A stretch of 64,000 nt of DNA, from contig VFIW01000017.1 of the NCBI GenBank assembly GCA_006386115.1, positions 186,001 through 250,000 on the forward strand, in the 5' to 3' direction. The translations under genes and the position numbers were made by a program. Positions 46,873-57,951 of the stretch are shown here, in pieces (position 1 is the stretch's first letter; the number at the start of each line of letters is the position of its first letter). Under the pieces are notes generated by a model, which was not told where the DNA came from, ran no database searches, and saw only the letters and a program-made list of their open reading frames with translations. The DNA comes from Globisporangium splendens. Lineage: Eukaryota > Oomycota > Peronosporomycetes > Pythiales > Pythiaceae.

Positions 46873-48081
46873 ATGACGTTCCCGAATCGCAGCAGCTACA
46901 CGCCAGGCGAAAAGAAGCGCGAGCGGAAGTACGTGATCCGCGACACCAAACCGGCCGCTGTGAGCAGTGCGAGCAGTTCTAACAGTGCGACCCCGACGAG
47001 TGGACAGACCGCCACCATGACGACAGGTTCAATCATGACACAACCAGCAAATACCGTGGTGATGCGAACGCGTGCAAGCGGGAAGAGAAAGGCGAGGAAT
47101 CCGAGCCACGAAGGAGGTGAGACCAAGCGCATTGCCTGCAACAGCCCTTTGCAGATGGAGATGCTCGCCGCTCTCGCCTCATTCTCGCCGTTGCCTCATC
47201 CGACGCTCGAAGCTGTAGGCGACGACACCACTGCAACCAAAAGCGAGAGTCAGGAGTGCGCGATTGCGCCTTTCCTCGTGACCAAGCAGCAACTCGGGCA
47301 GAGGGCGGACGAGGCACGGCAGCGATTGCTCGAAGACGAGCTCTTCCAGACGCAAAACACTCACAACCGATTGCTCTCATTCACGAATGCTGCTGCTAGT
47401 TCCTCCACAGTAGTGACGAGATCGCGAGGCGGTATTGACGCAGAGTCCGCGTTTCGAGCAGCAGTCGAGTGGATGCCTGTTCCTGACGCGTCCTCGAGAT
47501 CCGCGATGAACGAACCGATGATCCAGAATGTGCTGGTGAAGCTGCAGGATGTCAAAGCAACGTCGATGCAGGAGCTCGAGCACGCGATGGTCATGATTGA
47601 CGACGCTTCCGTTCGTCAATCGTATCAGCAGGCGCTGGGTACGCTGCAGGAGTGGGGCAAGCGGAAGCTGTATCTCCAGCAGCAACTGCAACAGACGCTT
47701 CGCAGCGGGTTTGCGAGTCCATTGGTGCTGTCATCTCCATCCGACATATTGCTCGGCGGTGCTGCTGGTGTGGCGGCAGCGCGGCATCCAGTGAAACGCC
47801 GCACGAACCTCTCGAAGACCGCGAAGACCGTGCTGCGCACCTGGTTCGAAGACCATCTGCACCATCCGTACCCGACCGAAGAAGAGAAGGAGATGCTCGG
47901 CATGCGCGGCGGGATCGCCATCGAGCAGGTCAACAACTGGTTTATCAACACGCGCGGCCGCAAGTGGAAACCGATGCTGACGCGGCTCATGGCGGAGAAA
48001 GAGGCCGGCGAGTGCAAGCTCTACGACCAGATGGTGGAGCGGATCGAAGAGCCCTACCGCCGCGCGCCCACCGATCGGTAA
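46873..48081 (+). CDS. TALE-class homeodomain transcription factor
   Basis: A single exon of 402 residues from the ATG at 46873 (MTFPNRSSYTPGEKKRER); the frame is open 105 nt further upstream. The homeodomain lies at about residues 315-375: KRRTNLSKTAKTVLRTWF, then HHPYPTEEEKEMLG with the extra loop residues that define TALE proteins, and VNNWFINTRGRKWKP as recognition helix 3. N-terminal to it is a helical segment (MQELEHAMVMIDDASVRQSY, GTLQEWGKRKLYLQQQLQQ) that could be a dimerisation region like those of other TALE partners. The N-terminus is Ser/Thr-rich. It is a nuclear DNA-binding protein; targets are unknown. Confidence 0.9.
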   Translation: MTFPNRSSYTPGEKKRERKYVIRDTKPAAVSSASSSNSATPTSGQTATMTTGSIMTQPANTVVMRTRASGKRKARNPSHEGGETKRIACNSPLQMEMLAALASFSPLPHPTLEAVGDDTTATKSESQECAIAPFLVTKQQLGQRADEARQRLLEDELFQTQNTHNRLLSFTNAAASSSTVVTRSRGGIDAESAFRAAVEWMPVPDASSRSAMNEPMIQNVLVKLQDVKATSMQELEHAMVMIDDASVRQSYQQALGTLQEWGKRKLYLQQQLQQTLRSGFASPLVLSSPSDILLGGAAGVAAARHPVKRRTNLSKTAKTVLRTWFEDHLHHPYPTEEEKEMLGMRGGIAIEQVNNWFINTRGRKWKPMLTRLMAEKEAGECKLYDQMVERIEEPYRRAPTDR

Positions 48082-48218
48082 AGGAGCGCGTGAGCTGCTG
48101 CATGCATTGCGTTTATTCCGTGACGTACGCCTTTGGTTGAGGCGCACGTTCCATAAGATTCCTTTTCTTCCATTCGCAGCAGTAGGAGCGAAAGATTGCA
48201 TGATCTCTCCGTTTTCAG

Positions 48219-48255
48219 CCAATCATAGTTCTTTGTCTCCTTTTTCCTCCAATCA
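48219..48255. promoter_or_regulatory. Two CCAATCA boxes, 30 nt apart
   Basis: CCAATCA occurs at 48219-48225 and 48249-48255, 110-146 nt before the transporter start at 48365. CCAAT boxes bind the NF-Y complex in eukaryotes. Position and pairing fit a promoter element; binding is not shown. Confidence 0.4.
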
Positions 48256-48364
48256 TGCGTGATTTTGGCGCTGGATGGACTCAAAACCTTTTGAGTCAAA
48301 AGGTGTGAATGTAAATGAATGTGCACGCATTCAATTCTGCATTCTGTCGCTGTGGGTTGATCTC

Positions 48365-49918
48365 ATGGGGGCGGGCGCACAGGCATTTCGCGGCTGCGCG
48401 GCGCTCTACGAGAAGAACCGCGTGCTCGCGCTCGGCCAGTTCATCTCACTGCTGATCGCGTTCACGGGCGTGTTCACGCAGACGCTGAACCAGAACTACC
48501 AGGTGCGTTCGCGCCAAACGCCATGGATTCATGTTTCGCGTCATTTTGTGGTGATCAAGATTGGTCGGTTAATGCGGTCTGTAGATCCAAATCCCAGTCA
48601 CACAGAGCGCGGGCAATTACTTGCTGCTGTGCGTGTATCTTGTGTATCCAATCTTGCGGTGGTGGCGCGATAAGGAGTACGAGCTTGAGGTAATGTGTCC
48701 TGCTGTAATCAACTGCGTTTGTGTCCATTGCGACGCTGGAGGGCTTACAGGAGACTATGGACTGCGTCTTATATATTTGCTCGGTTTAGATCGCATGGTG
48801 GAAGTACGTGCTATTGGCGCTGGCTGATGTTGAGGGTAACTTTCTGGCTGTGTGCGCGTACAAGTATACGTCGATCTCGAGCGCCATGCTGCTCGACTGC
48901 TTCACGATCCCTGCCGTGATGTTGCTCTCGGCGGGCTTTCTCAGTGCAAAGGTGACTCGGATTCTCACTTTGCGTATTATGCGATCGTGTTCCTTGAGGA
49001 CTAACAAAACTGCGCTGTTATGGCATGCTGCTGTCAGTACACGCGGATGCACTTTGTTGCCGTGGGCTTTTGCCTCGGAGGGATCACCATTCTCGTCGTT
49101 TCGGACATCCTGCGCGACAAGGCCAATTGGGATGGACAGTCCAACTGGAACGCCTCGGCGCTCTACGGCGACTTCCTTTGTCTTCTCGGTAGCTCCATCT
49201 ACGCGTGCTCCAACGTCGGCCAAGAGTATCTCGTCAAGAAAAAAGATCGCCAGGTACGCACATTTACGTAAACGCATTCTTATTTTACGCTTTCCCTTGA
49301 CAATGGTCAGTTTTTTGGGAGTAGATGGAGTTTCTCGGCATGATTGGCTTGTGCGGATTCGTCATCAGTTCGCTGCAAGCTGCCGCTTTCGAAGGAGACG
49401 TTCTGCGTGAGATCCAATGGCATGGGGCTCACCTGCTCATTCTTGTACCTATATGGGCTCGTGCAAATAACTCTTGCTCTGTCTTTTGCTCTACAGGACA
49501 ACACCGAGCGTCTTGTGTCTTTTGGGATACATAGGCACGCTGTTCCTCATGTACACGTGCACATCGGTAGGTCATCCGCCTTTTGTTTCATGCGTGCTAA
49601 TCCTTCTGTTTTTCTCACCAAGTGGGTTCATTTTCTGTTGCGGTGTCCACAAAATGGCTACACCAGGTGTTCCTCAAGGACGGTGATGCGGCCGTCTTCA
49701 ACTTGTCGCTGCTCACGTCCGACTTTTTTGCGGTCGTGGCGGCCAAGTACCTCTTCAACGAGGAGCTCTCGTGGCTGTATTTTGTGGGCTTCTCCATGAT
49801 CATCGCGGGGCTTCTCATCTACAACCGTTCGGACGCGCCAACGAGCGACTTGGACGACAAGCTCGAGGCACGACAGGGCACGACGATCCAGTTGCTCGCA
49901 TCAGCCGACCACGTGTAG
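48365..49918 (+). CDS. SLC35F-type drug/metabolite-superfamily transporter
   Basis: Seven exons: 48365-48502, 48585-48689, 48790-48951, 49038-49253, 49325-49419, 49497-49566, 49667-49918, coding 345 residues. Family landmarks: FISLLIAFTGVFTQTL, YTSISSAMLLDCFTIPAVML, FVAVGFCLGGITILVVSD, ANVGQEYLVKK-type loop, and LSLLTSDFFAVVAAKYLFNE near the end. About ten hydrophobic helices are expected, as in SLC35F1/F2 proteins, which are poorly characterised solute carriers of the endomembrane or plasma membrane. The only join that keeps the frame between exons 5 and 6 uses a GC donor (TG|GCATGG), recreating a conserved Trp. The substrate is unknown. Confidence 0.86.
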
Positions 49919-50102
49919 AGTTAAAAAGAAAAAAATGGACGAATGCGCGTATGAAAATCAAAATCGTATGCAAAAACAAATTCGAGACCGAAGACAACAT
50001 TTATTGTTTTGACAACTTTCGTTACCGTTTTACGCCGCTTGCGTCACTGCCTGCGTTGCAAAAGCCACAGAAATGCTGCGCCAGTTTGATGCATCCTGAC
50101 GA

Positions 50103-50143
<41 letters not shown>

Positions 50144-50220
50144 GATCTCTTCATCTGTATTCATGTGTAGGGGCTTCAAAGTAGTAGTAAATGTAGCGGA
50201 GGCAAATGGCTTCGGGGAAT
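49919..50220. other. Convergent intergenic region with CT repeat
   Basis: A 302-nt tail-to-tail gap between the transporter and RanBP1 genes. It holds the CT microsatellite at 50107-50140. No gene recognised. Confidence 0.5.
50107..50140. repeat. CT dinucleotide repeat
   Basis: About fifteen uninterrupted CT units in non-coding DNA, next to a partly repeated GACGATCTC on each side. Confidence 0.9.
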
Positions 50221-51194
50221 TTACTAGAGAATGGGAAACACATAAGAACAACACGTGAGACTTCGACTACGCCAAAAGGACATCGAGTGCAGCCATGCAT
50301 GACACTAGAAGCAACAAAAAACGTACCTCCTTCTTGACATCCAACGATTCCAACGCCTTGGCGGCGTCGTCACCGGCGGTGGTATCAGCGGCATCAGCAC
50401 CGGCTTCCAAAGCCTTGTTATTGGCCTTGGAGCTGTCGTGGGCTTCCTTGAACTTCTGGGCGTTCTCCGCGTTCGCGAAACGAAGCGCGTACACTTGGGT
50501 CTCGACGACGCCCTCAGCAAAATCGTAGCAGCTGAACACCCACGCGCGGTCGCTGCCCATGTTTGGCGACAGCTCCGTGCGGGATTCAACCAAGTGGTTG
50601 ATAATAATCTTGTGGGTCTTTTCTTGACGCATCAGCATACGCACTTTCTGGTGCTCCTTGTGCTTGAGGAAACGGACATCACCGACACCACGTTCGCACC
50701 ACGACTTCTTGCCCGTACCCTTGTCCAAAAGGGTTTCTCGGAAGCAGAACAGCTTGGCGCGGCTGCACAAAAATAAAACACACACGATCGTTAATAATCT
50801 TGTCCATACAGCCATCCGGAATGCAATAACTGACGCCCACATCCATATTTTTGCAGGGCTGTTGCGGTCCACAAGAGGGGGAAAATAATGTTTCCCAATA
50901 TCCCACTCCCTCTCGCAAGGTCGCTCTCCTTATACAGCACTTAATGCAATATTTGCATGAACGCGGCGATATGTAGCGAAGTGTATACACTACAAACAAA
51001 AGGGAAACACACAGGACTCACATCTTGAAGAGCACTTCTTCGTCTTCTTCGCCGCTCACGACCTCGACCTCGTCGAGCTTGACGACCGGCTCGAAGTACG
51101 CCTGTGGCTCCTCGGACTCCGGGTCCTTGCTGTTGTCGTCGTCGGCCTCCTCGACGTCGACCTTTGGCGGGATCTCTTCGGCTTTGTCAGACAT
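50221..51194 (-). CDS. RANBP1: Ran-binding protein 1
   Basis: Exons on the minus strand: 51194-51022, 50762-50327, and a last exon that begins with the stop codon TAA at 50223-50221, coding 203 residues. The N-terminus is acidic. The Ran-binding (PH-like) domain spans about 40-170: EVLFKIRAKLFCFRE across the first intron, WCERGVGDVRFLKH, VRMLMRQEKTHKIIINH, MGSDRAWVFSCYDFAEG, YALRFANAENAQKFK. The C-terminus is Ala/Asp-rich and ends LDVKKE. RanBP1 binds RanGTP and helps RanGAP release cargo complexes at the nuclear pore. The 3' splice site is uncertain: another AG at about 50255 would give a longer tail. Confidence 0.88.
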
Positions 51195-52049
51195 GGTTTC
51201 TATGGGCTTTCGACTTGCAGGCGGCGGCGCGGAATGCGGCGGATTCGTTCTTGCTCTTCTCTCGGCGCTGGGAAAAAAAGACTGGCGGACCGCAGCCTCC
51301 GCTTAAGCGCGCTTAAACTGGACGGTCTCCTCCCTCCCCTCATTCGGCAACCGCCTGTGATTGGAGCTGTGGTAAGAACCCGAAGAGGGGGCACCGGGCT
51401 TAAATGTGGGTAGATGGGTTCAAATTCAGCCATAACCAGCCATGTAACCCCCAAGTGGGTTGGCGGGTTTCTCGATCATGGTGAGCGTGCATAGAGACAA
51501 CCCATTTGAATGTGTCGGTTCGCTCGTTGTGGTGTGTGTCTGCTGAGTGGGAACATCACAATAAGACTGCTCAGATACGTCGGAATGAAGTCGGAAAAGA
51601 ACCTGCGACAGTGCAAGTGCAGCAAGACTCGAACTCACGACAACAAACGCAAGGCAAAACCGTGCTGCGTTTGTGTGGATATGTGCACTTTCGCGTGGTG
51701 TGAGAGATGCTGTGTCTAGGCAGACAGTAATACGTGGGTACTCTCTGCGAAAAGCGCTTGACGTGGCAGGACGGGCTGTCATCTATCGCTCGCTCGAATA
51801 ATTAGAAGTAAGCAGGCGTCGTGAGTCCTGCGAGGTTCTTGAGTAAAACGCAGCTGGGCTGTGAACTGCAGTGCTCTGGTGCATACTCTATTAAGTTATT
51901 CCAACTTAACATCCGTACCCACCAATGAAATGCGGTATCATCTTAGTAGACACTATCTATTGGTTCAAATTGATTCCCTGCATCCTGATTAGCTGAAATG
52001 CATCCATCTAAATACGGGACCATGTTCATTTTCGTGCAGGTTTGTTTGT
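51195..52049. other. Divergent intergenic region (0.86 kb)
   Basis: This lies between the RanBP1 start (-) and the helicase start (+). Several short frames occur but none has family motifs or splice support. Promoters of both genes are expected here. Confidence 0.5.
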
Positions 52050-55000
52050 ATGGACAACAGCGGCAAGACGCGGAGCAGCCCCCGGTCGTCTGTGCGCGCC
52101 GCCACCGCCGCCGCCGCCGCTCAACAGAAGCATGCGGACGCAGTAGCCGCGAGCATGTCGGCACCCCCAGCGCTCGCACTCAAGAAGAAGGCGAAGAAGC
52201 GCCGCGACGAGCGCGACGAGAGCGAGTTCGTGAGCGTCGAAGTCGGCATGCGCGAATTCCAGAGGCGACTGGCAAACAGCAAGAATCCGTCCGCGAAGGC
52301 AAAGACGACAGCAAGTAGCACCACGCGTAGCAATCCTGATGCAGCGCCGCCAGTAGCAGCAACGACAAGCGCTACCGTGCGAGTCAGTGTAGATGTAGCA
52401 CCATCAGTAGCGACAGCACAGCCAACCAAGCGCGCGCGCACGGCACACGCCACCACAGCTGACAAGCGTGCAGCGACGACACCTCGAGCAAAGGCAGCAG
52501 CAGCCTCCTTGGCAGTAGAGTCGTCTGTTTCAGCCAGCGCCGCTTCACTAGCAGCACCAACAAGCGCACCACGCAAGAGAGCCGCCGCTGGAACGAAAGC
52601 TGCGAAGCCAGCAATGCCGAAAGCTCAGACGCCAATAAAAGCCAAACCCGCGACGAGGAAATCCAAAGCAGCGAGTGCTTCGGCGACTCGCAAGCCGATG
52701 CTAGCTGAAATTCGCGCGGAAATGCTACGAGCGCAACACGAACGCGTCGAGATGCGCATTCAGACTCTGCATTGTGCAAACTGCAATACCATCACGCATG
52801 CACCGGATGCACACATTGCGGATCCTAATGCTGCGCAGTATGTGCAATCCGATATCGCGCGTAATGGCAGCGCCTCTCATGCGCCTACGAATGCTCAAGC
52901 ACCTCACCCCAGTCAGCAGCAGCAGCAGGTGCCTCCACGAGCATCAGCTGCTCCTGTGATGAGAGCACCTCCGACGTTGCAGAGTGTGCAGGTTGCTCTG
53001 CCTGTTGCGTTAACAAACGTTCCTATCCCTGCCGAGCGTCCTGTCCCAGCCAGTGAGACTGACCCGATCAAGAACGAATTCATTGATGACGATTTCGACG
53101 AAGATTTGGCGTTTATGCAGGCTCTCGATGCAGTGGAGAAAACCCTCGCGTCGACGAAACCAGCGTCCATTCCGACCTCTTTACCACGCGACGACCCTCA
53201 CTGGAGCAACACGTTGCCCCAGCCAACACCTCCAGAAGCTACACAGCACGTCGCCATCAAGAAAGAAATAACTGAAGCACAGCATTCCGTGCCTCCGTCT
53301 TTTCCACAAGCTCAATCTGCTGTAAGCGAGAAACCGGAGGTGAGTTTTGTCTGTTTATGATGAAGCTAGTTGTGAGGTTGTGCTGATTTTGCGTCATGTC
53401 TTGCTGCAGGTTTCGATGATGTCTGCGGACGTGTTGAGGGAATTTGAGCGTCTGAAACAAGAAAATGAGCGTCTTCGTCAGTCGAATGAACTTCTCCAGG
53501 CGGCAGCTGCGTCAACACTCAATGCTACAGGAGCATATTCGTCAATGCCAGAGTCCTCGCCTCATGCGATGCCAACTCTTGATTCAGAAATGCGGCAACC
53601 AATTCACTCATCTGACTCATCATTGTCAATGCACCAAGTTCAAACGACACAACCGATGCAGATATCGCCGCCTTTTTGCGAAACAGGAGCCCTGTCGACA
53701 GCAGAAATCTCTCGAGTGCAGGCTCAGGAAGATGATCGAAGTCGACCACGCTTCCTAAATCTGGAAAGCTGGCTGGGTGGCAATGAAGCGACGACACCGG
53801 TAAATGAGGAGCCTGGCACTTTTGCAACTCACAGCAACTTTCCTAGCAATGAAAACTCGATATCGACGAGCATGGATACAAACGTTCACAGCCACTCCAC
53901 CGCTCCGATTCAAGTACCTGGAGATGCCTTGAAGCGTGATAGTCAACATTCCGATCATGCTACTCAAATCAGCAATACTTATCAGAGCTCGGAGGACGCA
54001 GGCATTGACATGCGAGCTGCAAGTACAAGCTCTCCGATTCAAGTGCAATCATTTGCGCGGTTAGATGATGCTATGGGCTCCTCGCAAAGGTTACGTCGGA
54101 CGGATGAGACACAAGACGAAGCGAATAGGAATCGCTTTGACCTTGAACGAAACAGCGGTGAATCCGTTCAGAATGAGATCGATGTGAGTCAAGAAAGTGG
54201 TGTCGATAACGACGAAGGTATGGGAGAACGAGGAAACTACGATCAAAATGGCGAGGAGGAGTCCAGTCAAGTGGAATGCGAAGCAATGGACGAAGACGAG
54301 ATGGACTACGAGCAGAGCCAAGATGAGCCTGTTCGAATCTCCACGATCGACCGAGGAAACTACGATCAATACAAGCGATATGAAGAGGATGATCCGGAAG
54401 ACGACGAAGAAGAAGGAACGGAAGATGAGGAGGAGAAGAAGAGTGAGTACAGTGAGGATGCTGGCACGAACAAGTCACTTGCAGCTGAATCGGACCGTGG
54501 CGGTTCACTTGGAGACAGGGCCAATTCTGACGAAGGAACTACGATCCATGTGGACTCATTTGCGCACAATCGAGAGGAGCAGCATTTGCCAACTCGGTCG
54601 CCAGTATCGGATGAGATAGTCCTTCAACAGGAGCAGTGCGAGCATGACCAGCAGATGGCGAGCACAGACATAGAGCATAAAGAGGACTTTGCCCAAGATA
54701 CTGACAGCAGCCAAGATGATGAGCACATGTGGATAACAGCAGAGCATCAAAACAGTCGTGAGCGTCTCGGTGTCGATAACCTGGCGAGTGATGAGGAGCA
54801 CGATATCTCAACACCCAAAGCTCGGCTACGCGTGCAAGAAATTTCGTCTTCGGACAGTGAAGTTTTGTCTTCCGACAGTGAAAGTGAGTCGGGTGATGAA
54901 GTTGACGGCTCCTCGAATGGTCTGGAAGCTGCCCTTCAAGCTGCAGCAAGCAGCTTTAGTGCGCGTACGAACAGCAAGCCATCCAATGCGTCGTCACAAC

Positions 55001-57725
55001 AGCGCAGCGTGTTTTCCCTTAATGCCGCCGAATCTGCGACTGAACAGCCGAAACTGGGCGATGGAGCAATCAAGAGAAAGCGTCCTCGGGTACCGGATGA
55101 AATTGTTTCCAGCGGGTCGAGCTCAATCCCAGAGAAGAAGAAAGTTGCTCGAGCGAAAGCTCCGGCTAATAGCATCTCTGGATCTAAGATCACAACTAGT
55201 AGTAGCAGCAGCCACAAGAGCACGCTTCTGTGGCCAGCATTGGATGAGTTCTACGAATTCATTCTGGACTTGTCGCCTCGCCGAATCGAGGTGACTGAGA
55301 AACATCAACGTTACTTGAGCCGGTATTTTCGCCGATCGCTTCCCGCAAAGTATTCCAGTTTGAGCGAGTACACGAATGCGCAAATCGAAGCTATCATGGA
55401 AGAACTTGCGGCGTCGGTGCGCAGTTCGGAACAATTTAGTCACCAGAACAGTTCTAAGAGTCTCGTACTGACGTCTGTGTCACCATGTGGTCGAGTAGGC
55501 GCCGGCCAAAGTCGATCGTTTTCGGCAAGTGGAGACCAAAAGCTGAATTCGAGTGAGATTTTTATGGAGAGTGGTTTCAGTGGCACCACATCGAACCGAA
55601 ACGATTTCATTGTGACCTTCCAAGACAATTACCCTGGCAGGAAGTCGTCATCGACTGATTTTATGAGCGGAGATCTGGTTTTGTTGCGCTCTCCGCGCTG
55701 GAAAAACTACGAGCTGGTGGTGTATGGCATCGTGCTTTGCAACTCTGTCGTCGCGGTTGGTGGGCGGACATCTGAATCAGGTCGAGAGGGACGAGGTAAC
55801 AGTGATGACAACGATCTCATCTGCGTCTTGATTCGAACCCAGGAACGCGATCATGCCGATCAGAAAGAGAATTTCTCGGTGCTCACCGAGTTGTGTTTGG
55901 CGAACCAGCGATCTTCGAACTGGAAATGGCGTCTGGAACAAGTGCATAATCTCACGACGAGTGCGCGCGAGTTCCAGGCGATAAAGTCCGTCGCGTTCTT
56001 GTCACCGACGATCAAGCAGTCCTTGCTAGAAGGCAATATGAAGAAAGCAAGTGGGGAAGCTGAACGAAAACAAGCGGCAGCATCCACTGACACGAAGAAT
56101 CGCACGAAGCAACATGTTTCTCCCGGACTGTACAGTGAACTGGAACGGAAGTACAACTCGTCTCAACTGGATGCGATCCTAGGCTGCATCGGCGAGGAGA
56201 ACCACGTGATCATCCAAGGACCGGTATGTAGCCGTCAACTGTTTGATCATGATAGTTGCAAGGTGTGGGGTTTAGCTAACTGAAATTGCTGTGTGTATGT
56301 AAGCCTGGAACAGGGAAAACCAAGACCATTCTTGGTGTGCTGAGCGCGATTTTGGACGGTGCCGCTGTGGGTGCGCCGAAGAAATCCAAAGAGTCCACGC
56401 GTATTCGTGTTGGCGCGTCGCTAAAGAACGACAGTTCGTCGTCAGCGTCAAAATCCGTGGCTGAGACGTCGATTCGGATTCTGGTAGCGGCACCGAGCAA
56501 TGCTGCTGTGGATGAGCTGATCGTTCGTCTGCTGAATGAAGGAATTTATGATGGAGTCAAGTGCAGCTTCTATCGCCCTCGGATTGTTCGTGTCGGTCGA
56601 CCCGAGAGCTTGCAGCAGCAGCGACCAGCGTATGAGCGTGGACAGCCAGATTCTTCGTTGACTGACAACAAGAAAATCAAGAAGAAATGGCGCAAGTACG
56701 CACAGGAAGTCGAAGAGATTTTGCTCGAGAATCTGGTCACCAAGCACAGAAAAGCGTTCCCGAACACGAAAATGGCGCGACAAGGGATTGTGAAAAATGC
56801 ACAGATTGTGTTTTGCACGCTCAGTGGCGCTGGTTCTGTCTCGATGTGCGATTTCGCGCAAGAGTTTGACGCCGTTGTGATCGATGAAGCTGCGCAAGCC
56901 GTGGAAGCGAGTGCGCTGATCCCATTCAAGTTTCGACCAAATCGCATCATCCTGGTCGGAGATCATCGCCAGTTACCCGCGACAGTGATCTCGAAGAAGC
57001 TGATTGATATTGGCTACGATCGTAGCTTGTTTCAGCGCTTTGTCGAAAATGGATCGCAGGTCTTCCTTTTGAACAAACAGTATCGCATGCATCCCGATAT
57101 CTCCGACTTCCCATCGACGTACTTTTACAGAGGGAAGCTGATCCAAGATGCAAAGCTGAAGGACTGGACGACACGGAAATACCATGCGCATCGCTTGTTC
57201 CAGCCGTTCCTGTTTTACGACGTGCTAAGTGGCCAGCAAAGCCAAGTCAGTGGCTCAAAATCGTTGCGCAACTTGAACGAAATCGACTTCATCCTCCTTC
57301 TTGTTCGTGAATTGCTGCGGAAGTATCCAGAGATGGACTGGCGGAAAAAGATTGGAATCATTGCGCCGTACAAGCAGCAAATTTATGAATTGGGTTCCCA
57401 CTTGAGCCGCTTGGAGAGAGACCTCGACCAGCGTCTGGAGATTGAAGTGAACACCGTCGATGGGTTCCAAGGCCGCGAGAAAGAGATCATTATTTACTCG
57501 TGTGTTCGAACAAGCAGCGGTGGCAATCGCAACAGAAATGGCAAACTGGATGCGTTTTGGGCCGACGAGCGGCGCATGAACGTCGCGATCACGCGCGCGA
57601 AATCGAGTCTGTGGATCATCGGCAACTCGAACTTGCTCGAGCAAAGCCGGGCGTGGCGGGCATTGATCCGCATGGCCAAGGACCGCAAGAAGTACATCCT
57701 CGACACAGAGACCGATCTCCAATAG
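52050..57725 (+). CDS. SEN1/senataxin-type SF1 helicase with long disordered N-terminus
   Basis: Three exons: 52050-53339, 53410-56223, 56304-57725, coding 1,841 residues. Residues 1-430 are Ala/Thr/Lys-rich. A short leucine-zipper-like helix (VLREFERLKQENERLRQSNE) begins about residue 437. Residues ~480-960 are very acidic and Ser-rich. The helicase core starts after ~1080. Walker [11 protein letters not shown] (about 1366-1375) is split by the second intron between its two prolines; then APSNAAVDEL, VIDEAAQAVE (Walker B), VGDHRQLPA, QYRMHPDIS, VNTVDGFQGREKEII and NVAITRAKSSL. This set is SEN1/senataxin or UPF1-like; no Cys/His-rich UPF1 domain is seen, so SEN1 type is preferred. Such enzymes unwind RNA-DNA hybrids and help terminate transcription in the nucleus. 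Confidence 0.88.
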
Positions 57726-57951
57726 AGAGGCAATGCTTCGTGGTGAGGCGCATGTCGATGAAAAAGATGCAAATAAGCCGAACTTCAATAGAGACGAATA
57801 GATCCCCTTTCAAATCCGTTCAAAGTTGACTATCTATTTGGAGAGTGTGTGATGCCACTAATTGGAATACATTATTTTAGTGACATAGACGCATGGCACC
57901 ATTGCACTGTTTGCCAACCATAAAGCCATCGCATGCGCCATTCAGCACAGC

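Noticed and set aside
51426..51782. 118-codon minus-strand frame in the RanBP1/helicase gap
   Set aside because: No domain, no splice partners, and composition like non-coding DNA.
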